Assembly (NCBI RefSeq): GCF_021730395.1
Contig: NC_069361.1
Span: 73,045,001-73,109,000 of the forward strand
Direction: 5' to 3'
Length of the DNA: 64,000 nt
DNA from: Mercenaria mercenaria
Lineage: Eukaryota > Mollusca > Bivalvia > Venerida > Veneridae
Shown here: piece after piece, positions 58,200 to 64,000 of the stretch
Layout of the letters: every line of letters begins with the position of its first letter
Numbering within the stretch: position 1 is the stretch's first letter
Notes under the pieces: generated by a model
The model's database searches: none
Seen by the model: the letters and a program-made list of their open reading frames with translations, nothing else
Told to the model about the DNA's origin: nothing
Program-made: the position numbers and the translations under genes

Positions 58200-58385
58200 G
58201 AGATCTAAGCTGCGCCGTTTAGACTGTACAGCAATTCAGCAATTCAGTCACACCGAGAGTGCGACCAAAGTCGGACATAGTCCAACGCGCTGTCCGTCTT
58301 TCAACCGCTTTTATTTGAGTCTGTATGTATGGAGACCAGATATTGGTTCTATATTCCAGCTGTGGTCTGACGAGGGTCTAGTGAA
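58200..58385 (-). pseudogene. LINE relic: RT thumb segment
   Basis: On the minus strand LVRPQLEYRTNIWSPYIQTQ and IKAVERRTARW match the conserved segment following the RT core of Jockey/CR1-type LINEs. It is separated from the motif A copy by an internal deletion and a CA microsatellite. Confidence 0.7.
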
Positions 58386-58479
58386 AAAAAAAACAAGGAT
58401 AAATATCCAACAGGGAAATCCACGTTCCAAAAACGCAGCCTCCCCAAACAGCAACTCACAGCACACGGACGTGAACACA

Positions 58480-58482
58480 TAC

Positions 58483-58534
<52 letters not shown>

Positions 58535-58560
58535 CCCCCCCCCCCCACACACACACACAA
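58480..58560. repeat. (CA)n microsatellite with C run
   Basis: Alternating CA over about 70 bp is interrupted by about 14 C. Long frames on either strand here are repeat translation. Confidence 0.95.
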
Positions 58561-58741
58561 AGTAAACGCATGAAGACATGGACTTAAGGGGTTTTGCATT
58601 GACCTTTTATATTCTTGCGAAGGAAACCTAAAGTTTAATTTGCTTTTTAGTTGACCTTTGTATGTGGGTGTCCCACGAGAGGTCGTTTAAAATATCCGCG
58701 CCAATGTATTTTGCTGACGTGACAGCTTCAAGTGGTGTATT

Positions 58742-59110
58742 TTACAAGACCTGGTAGTGTTGTGTGGGAATATCCTCTTTGATTATCTTATATAAGTAAG
58801 TGACATGTAGTATAAAAAGACGAACTTTAGAATACCAAGCACGGACACCTCCAGAAGTGACATGTATGGGCTCTGCACTTGTACAGTTTAGGATTACTAA
58901 TTGAAGCCGTTTGTCGATGAACCTCTTAATCCATTTTAGGGTTTTGCGACGTATACCGTAGGTTTGCATTTTTAACAGGGCTTTCTCATGGTTCACTTTG
59001 TCAAATGCTTTACTAAAATCTAATAGGATCATGTCAACCTGCTGTTTGTTGTACATTGATTTGTCAAGGTTATTTGCAAGCAAAATTAGTTGGGTCACAC
59101 AGAATGCTTT
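58742..59110 (-). pseudogene. LINE relic: RT motifs A and B
   Basis: The minus strand gives QQVDMILLDFSKAFDKVNHE, KALLKMQTYGIRRKTLKWI and PIHVTSGGV, then a frame change after which LGILKFVFLYYMSLTYI resembles the RT motif B region. Catalytic Asp of motif A is kept. Jockey/CR1-type. Truncated and frameshifted. Confidence 0.82.
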
Positions 59111-59452
59111 TCTTGGAAACCATGTTGGAGATGGTGCAGAATGCCAAGGTTTGTAAAGCGTTATTGTTTTTTTGTTTTTTTCCCTGTAATTAATGAATTA
59201 ATGAGGTTTGTAAAGCGTTGTTTTCTTTTCTGTAATTGATAATATATGCTCCGGGGTTTTGCAAAGTACACATAAGTGATATGGGTATGTAATTGACAGG
59301 GTCTGACCTGTCGTCCCTTCTTGTAGATTTGGGTTAAATTTGCATTTTTCCACTGGGAAGATATTACTTATAAGAGGATGGGGATACACAAGGGTTATTA
59401 TTTCAAATTTTCCACAATACCTAACACTTCCAGTCCTGTTCCCACTGTCAAA

Positions 59453-59545
59453 GGGCATACACTTATTTGTGGAATGGAATGAGATACTTATTCCATTCCA
59501 TTCCATTCCAATATCTCATTCCATTCCATTCCATTCCAAAACTTA
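59453..59545. repeat. (TGGAA)n palindromic pentamer repeat (1)
   Basis: GGCATACACTTATTTGTGGA leads into TGGAATGGAATGAG and then inverted TTCCATTCCATTCC runs. The inverted partner lies at 62597-62705. Confidence 0.8.
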
Positions 59546-59559
59546 CTGATTTGTTTACA

Positions 59560-60290
59560 TCTTAAGGTCATACCTCGTTGCCCTCATTGCCAAAGTTCAA
59601 CTTCAGGTAGACTGTTAGCTAGACAGTCTCCAGGGATATGACTTGCAGAAAATCTGGCAGTTAAATGTTATTGCTATATTTGAAATTATTCAAATGGCTA
59701 TGTTTTAGTTGTTTTGCCAGGAATAACAATTAGATTCCTTTAGAGTCTTATTTTTATTTAATTAAGGTGGAAGAGAGCGGGTGGGATGGGGGTGGGGGAT
59801 AGGCACTGATATCAGAATGAATTAGTTGTCTTGACTTGCTTTGAAACATATGGACAGGTTATTTATTCTGATATTGGCACTTGTGATTAAGTCCTGCAAA
59901 TAGGTCGGAAATCATTGGTACATATTCAATAATCTAATCTTTGTCAACATTTTCAAAGGAGAAGTATAAAAATAATATAACAGATTTTGATACATTTTTT
60001 AAAGTTATACCAGTATAATGGTATGTTTTATTAATGGGGGGGGGTGTAAACACTTCAAACTCAAAACTTTTCATAACATACCACATCCAAAATGCGGACT
60101 GAGTAAAGTGAGATATTGGGACAATTGTTGTTAAGCTCCAGCGCGTGTAATTCTTGGAAGTGTTACAAATATCACTGGCACTGACTTTAACTTCCTGTCT
60201 GAAGTGAACATGGTCTGAACCACACAGGTACCTAGATATAGAATAAAAAGGTTATTTAACATTGTACTGTACAATACGAGATATATGTGG
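59560..60290. other. Gene-free spacer
   Basis: No exon recognised. A G-rich tract near 59780-59800 and a G9 run near 60040 are simple sequence. Confidence 0.4.
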
Positions 60291-60295
60291 ACACG

Positions 60296-60364
60296 TACCC
60301 ACCTGAGAAAACCATACTGAGCTCGCCTAGCGGCTCGTCCAATATGGTTTTCTCAGCTGGGTAT
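60296..60364. repeat. Short hairpin repeat, 69 bp
   Basis: TACCCACCTGAGAAAACCAT pairs with ATGGTTTTCTCAGCTGGGTA around a loop of about 28 bp. Probably a very small palindromic MITE next to the SINE. Confidence 0.65.
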
Positions 60365-60372
60365 ATATAGCC

Positions 60373-60657
60373 GGCCACCATGGCGTCCACCTCGGGATCG
60401 GGAGGTCGAAGGTTCGAGCCCCATGGGGATCGTTCGTCCGGGGGATGTTTGTCATGGGACTCGTTCCAAAATGGCCGGTTCGTGAGCCGCGAGCTAGTTA
60501 AATGAATGGTTACCGACTCCTATCCGCCTGGCGCCTGGCATAGTGGTAGGAGTTGGGAGGTAATTGGTACGCACAATAAAGGTGTCTCATAAGCCAAATT
60601 GGCTGGCCCTTTCAATAGGGGTGACACTATAATAAACAAGACCTTTACCTTTACCTT
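60373..60657 (+). mobile_element. tRNA-derived SINE A (copy 2)
   Basis: Plus-strand copy with B box GGTTCGAGCCCC and tail ACCTTTACCTTTACC. Compared with copy 1 it lacks about 12 bp in the A-box region, so its internal promoter is probably impaired. Otherwise closely similar along its length. Confidence 0.85.
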
Positions 60658-60659
60658 TT

Positions 60660-62590
60660 ATATCTCCGTATTGAACAGAACAATGTTAAATAACCTAATA
60701 AAGTAGTATTTAGAAAAAATGATAACCTCCAGCTTTTTTTTTAGAGAAGGCACCCATCTAGTATGGAAGTTGATCTAACAAATAAAGGCCCCATCACATC
60801 TGTCAAGAGCTTACTGCATCCTAAGAATATTGATGAACACAGAGAAAATGTGTAGAAATCTGCACTTTTTTCAACAAAAATGCCATTACAAAGTTCCTAC
60901 TACATCCTGCCATTGTTTGCATTACTTTCGTACTATCACACTCCAAATACGTCATATAAGATGAAACTACGTTATTGGTTTAGTTAGTAAAGTCATACCA
61001 TGCTCTTATATTTGCGTTCCACGTAATCACTGCATATGGGGGGATGCGGGTTATAGAATGTTTTTAGAAATCAACATAAAGGTGCATTTTTCTGAACATA
61101 TAAATTTTGTATAAATTTATTTTAAAAGAAAACAAAATACAAAAGCACAATAAAGGCAAAGTTTTAAATGTATATATGTCGAAAATGAGATCATAGCAGT
61201 CTCCGAGGTATCCCCTGGCCACTAATAACTCATGAAGTTATCACCAAACTAATCCATTTTAATACTGCAGTAGCTGCCAGATTTTAGCAGATATTTTCAT
61301 TCAAAACAATTGGCATTCATTTCCAAGGTCAAGTTATAACCTGTTTTATTTCAGTACAGTAGTGGTAATTTAATTTGAACCCAAGTTAATTTCCAGAATT
61401 ACTGGATACATAATTAGAAAAAATTAAAGGCCAGTCTGGTGTAGGCCCCACACGTAAACTGAATGAGGAGCTTCCTAAATATGTGAATGTGAGTGAGGTC
61501 AAGAACTGGTTAGTTTGTTCCATCCAGGTGATTCAGCTGACTGACCCTGATAAAAGATATTAGTAGAGTATTTGATCCCTGTTGCTGATCAACTATACAT
61601 GTACATATGGTCAGAGGAAGTATTTATAATTTACTGCTAGGATTAGTTGAGTGAAGAAAAATGGAAGATACATAAGTGAATTGTGTTGTACTCTTAACAG
61701 TTGAATTTCAAACAGGCTCTGGTAACATGGTAAAAAAATTAGGGTTTGTAGGTCGGACATATTTTTTCTTTTTGGATATTTTTTTATTAAGGGATACTTT
61801 TCAGAAATTATTTTTGTGTCAAAACATGAATACAAATAAGGGGTAATGCCTTTAGAGCATCAGTAAGTTTGTCTAACATAAAAGATATTCTCCATGACCA
61901 TAAAAACATTTAAAGTCCGGCCAAAAATTTATGGTAGGTCGGGATACCGGAAACAAACAATTTTTATGCCTAAGTTCTTATCTATTTCAAAAATGTTAAT
62001 TAAAGGTACAGGAAAATATCTCATTGGAGCAAAATTTTGCAGGCGAAATTTGTTTGTTTCTTTGAATATGCAATGATTGACATTTTGTGGCCCAGGAGCC
62101 TTTCCTTTTTTACTGAGCACTGGCAAGAAATCTCCAGCAGCTTTTATATAGCAGAGCCTTTGCTTTGCTAGAAAGAACTCATGTTGTTTTTTTACATACG
62201 CCATGGCACCAATGTAGCAGATGTGAAAAATCCACAAAGAAACGTATAACGCTAGGACAGGAATTTGAATCCACATACACAAGGCAAACACTTTACCTCG
62301 CCATAAGGCTGGCTCAATGCTTAATATTTACAAGACAACTATATATATATACCAAATTAGTTAACGGTTTGATATTTATGTGGTTTCAAGATTGACAGAT
62401 ATATTTTCTGCTATTTGATCTGCTAACTTCGTTTTTGGTCCCACATGATCAAGTTGCACAGACATGGTTTCCCAAATATCTGAACATGAGGCAATTTTTT
62501 TGACCCAATCAGATTGGCATCAGATTTGATTAAATTGTGGTCTCTAGGGTAAAAAGAACTCCCTCTGTTTTCTGACCTTGTGTCCTCTTC
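60660..62590. other. Gene-free spacer
   Basis: AT-rich. A 120-codon minus-strand frame at 61929-62291 has hydrophobic stretches but no recognisable family and I see no splice support. Confidence 0.4.
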
Positions 62591-62596
62591 TTTGTT

Positions 62597-62705
62597 TCCA
62601 TTCCATTCCATTCCAAAATGAATGGAAGTTTGGAATGGAATGGAATGAGATACTGGAATGGAATGATATTATATCTCATTCCATTCCACAAATAAGTGTA
62701 TGCCC
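62597..62705. repeat. (TGGAA)n palindromic pentamer repeat (2)
   Basis: TTCCATTCCATTCC and inverted TGGAATGGAATGGAATGAG surround a centre, followed by CCACAAATAAGTGTATGCCC, the exact inverse of 59453-59472. Confidence 0.8.
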
Positions 62706-62905
62706 TGTCAAAGAGCATGCAGCTCAATTTGAAAGGTTTGGGGCACAAATTATAATGTGGCTTTACTTTTTATATAATCAGAAAGGTTATCAATGAAGGA
62801 GAGAAAAATCTTAATTTATACGTATTTGTAGATAATTGACAATATTTTGTATTTCAATTCGATTAATTATAAGAATTTTGTTGAACAAAAATCGACCGAA
62901 TCAAA

Positions 62906-63007
62906 ATGGCTGCTTCCTCCTCTTCGCAGGAGAAAATTTGGTATTTTGAAGTTAATGACCCAACTAATCATCCAAAAGGCTTCACAATTTACAAAATCAC
63001 AGCTAAG
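62906..63007 (+). CDS. First exon of a PX-domain protein (SNX15/RPS6KC1-like)
   Basis: 34 codons from ATG to a GTATGA donor, phase 0: MAASSSSQEKIWYFEVNDPT then NHPKGFTIYKITAK. The V-DP-HPKG-T-YK-TA pattern is the start of the PX domain of sorting nexin 15 and of ribosomal protein S6 kinase-like RPS6KC1. PX domains bind phosphoinositides on endosomes. The following exon, expected to carry the WKRYxDF motif, is not found before 64000 and should lie beyond the window. The gene is divergent from ARL2, about 18 kb away. Which of the two families applies cannot be settled from 34 residues. Confidence 0.8.
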
Positions 63008-64000
63008 GTATGATAACTGCTTTGATTAATTTCAGTTTGAATGATGCTGGGTCCAGATTCGGTCTCACCTCAAGTTGGCTTACATTTGACAGCCTGGGCC
63101 GTTTGACAGAAAAAAAAATATTTGTCAGAGAACTTTACATTCAATTCAGAGTGCATACCCATAAAACAGGTTACAGTGATTACAAGAATCTGTATGTTCA
63201 CTCAGGGTTTAATAATATGAATTAAGGCACTGCCTAGCATGGGGATTTATCTTTTATATATCTACTTACGAAGAAATAATCAACACTCAAAAGAAAGTGA
63301 AACTTCGCTCTAAACATTTAGTGCCATCATACCTTTTACAGCGAATATCATACTTTGCAAAATTTATGGGAAGCCGTGACGGTGATGTCATTCACCGCAT
63401 TCTCACCTGGCTTTAGGATTTTTTGTTTGTTTGCACTCCACACAGAAACTTGACGGCCTTTACACTTCCTTACTGTTTTAAAAGTGTTTTTGCATGTACA
63501 GTTTTCATTACGAAAAAGAATCATGTTGGCGCGGTTTACGAATTTCTGTGACTGATTTGGGGTGCTCGGATGTTCTTGCAGACAACCAGTCTGCGTTGTG
63601 TACATAAACCGGAACCGGAAAAATTACCTCAGTATATGCAGACAACAAAGACGAATAACTATATACGGACGTTACCGTCTCGGGGATTTTCATCCCCTAT
63701 GAAAAAGGCAAAGCATCTGAGCCTCTGAGCGTGCATAGCTTAAACGACAAATAAACTATTCACTGCTCAAAATAATTTGTGAACCTATATCATACGTTGC
63801 AAAATTTATGGAAAGCTGGTGTCACGGTGACGTCATTACCTATTTGCCGCGTTCTTGTGGCTTTATGCTTATTAATGACATTTTTTCCCATTTTCTGGCC
63901 AATGCTTGATCTTTTAAAAGAAAATAATATTTTTTTCTACCAACTGGAAATCTTTCTTGCATTATTTTTAAGTGATGGTTAATATTCAGCAGTCAAATGA
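63008..64000. other. Intron 1 of the PX gene, with a diverged direct repeat
   Basis: ATATCATACTTTGCAAAATT at about 63347 recurs as ATATCATACGTTGCAAAATT at about 63787, each followed by TTTATGG, GACGGTGATGTCATT or GTGACGTCATT and a G-rich stretch. The ~80-bp pair is 440 bp apart. No exon recognised. Confidence 0.5.

Noticed and set aside
58311-58587. Val/Cys-rich and His/Thr-rich frames
   Set aside because: They are translations of the CA microsatellite and C run.
61929-62291. 120-codon minus-strand frame with hydrophobic segments
   Set aside because: No recognisable family, overlapping frames on the other strand, and no splice or promoter evidence.

Overview
This window reads as AT-rich nuclear DNA from a mollusc, most likely a bivalve. 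The evidence is the density of bivalve-type repeats: roughly 145-167 bp satellite arrays framed by short hairpins (Pearl/BIV160-like), palindromic MITEs with GAGCCGCGCCATGAG ends, and tRNA-derived SINEs. Two host genes can be supported. ARL2 lies on the minus strand as five exons from 44865 down to 25850 and rebuilds to exactly 184 codons plus stop, with every GTPase motif present. The first exon of a PX-domain (SNX15/RPS6KC1-like) gene lies on the plus strand at 62906-63007. Everything else is intron, intergenic DNA and mobile elements.

Layout. 1-2980: a palindromic MITE, degenerate tandem repeats and a satellite array. 2989-5841: a foldback element with arms built of AGCCAGAGT-type repeats and 9-bp target duplications. 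6463-14030: a full-length L1/Tx1-type LINE (ORF1, a 1.84-kb spacer, ORF2 with three frameshifts, poly-A tail, target duplication). 14040-25850: gene-free DNA with several MITEs and a 334-bp dimeric satellite. 25850-44865: ARL2. Its intron 3 holds about 30 tandem copies of a 40-bp unit made of the intron 3/exon 4 junction. Its 15-kb intron 1 holds a 10,011-bp Mutator-like element (34484-44494).

The Mutator-like element has 80-bp terminal inverted repeats, an 11-bp target duplication, and about five ~183-bp subterminal repeats at each end. Its minus-strand gene encodes a PHD finger, an OTU cysteine protease and a DDE transposase. An SGNH-hydrolase gene with its own intron lies on the opposite strand inside that gene's first intron. 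This is the best candidate here for an undescribed mobile-element system.

44866-64000: a 954-bp MULE-type MITE 73 bp upstream of the ARL2 start codon, another satellite array, SINEs, fragments of a Jockey/CR1-like LINE broken by an 809-bp palindrome with TTAA duplications, microsatellites, and the PX exon near the right edge. Another theme is a set of 28-36 bp hairpins consisting only of transposon ends, each with a 7-bp target duplication.
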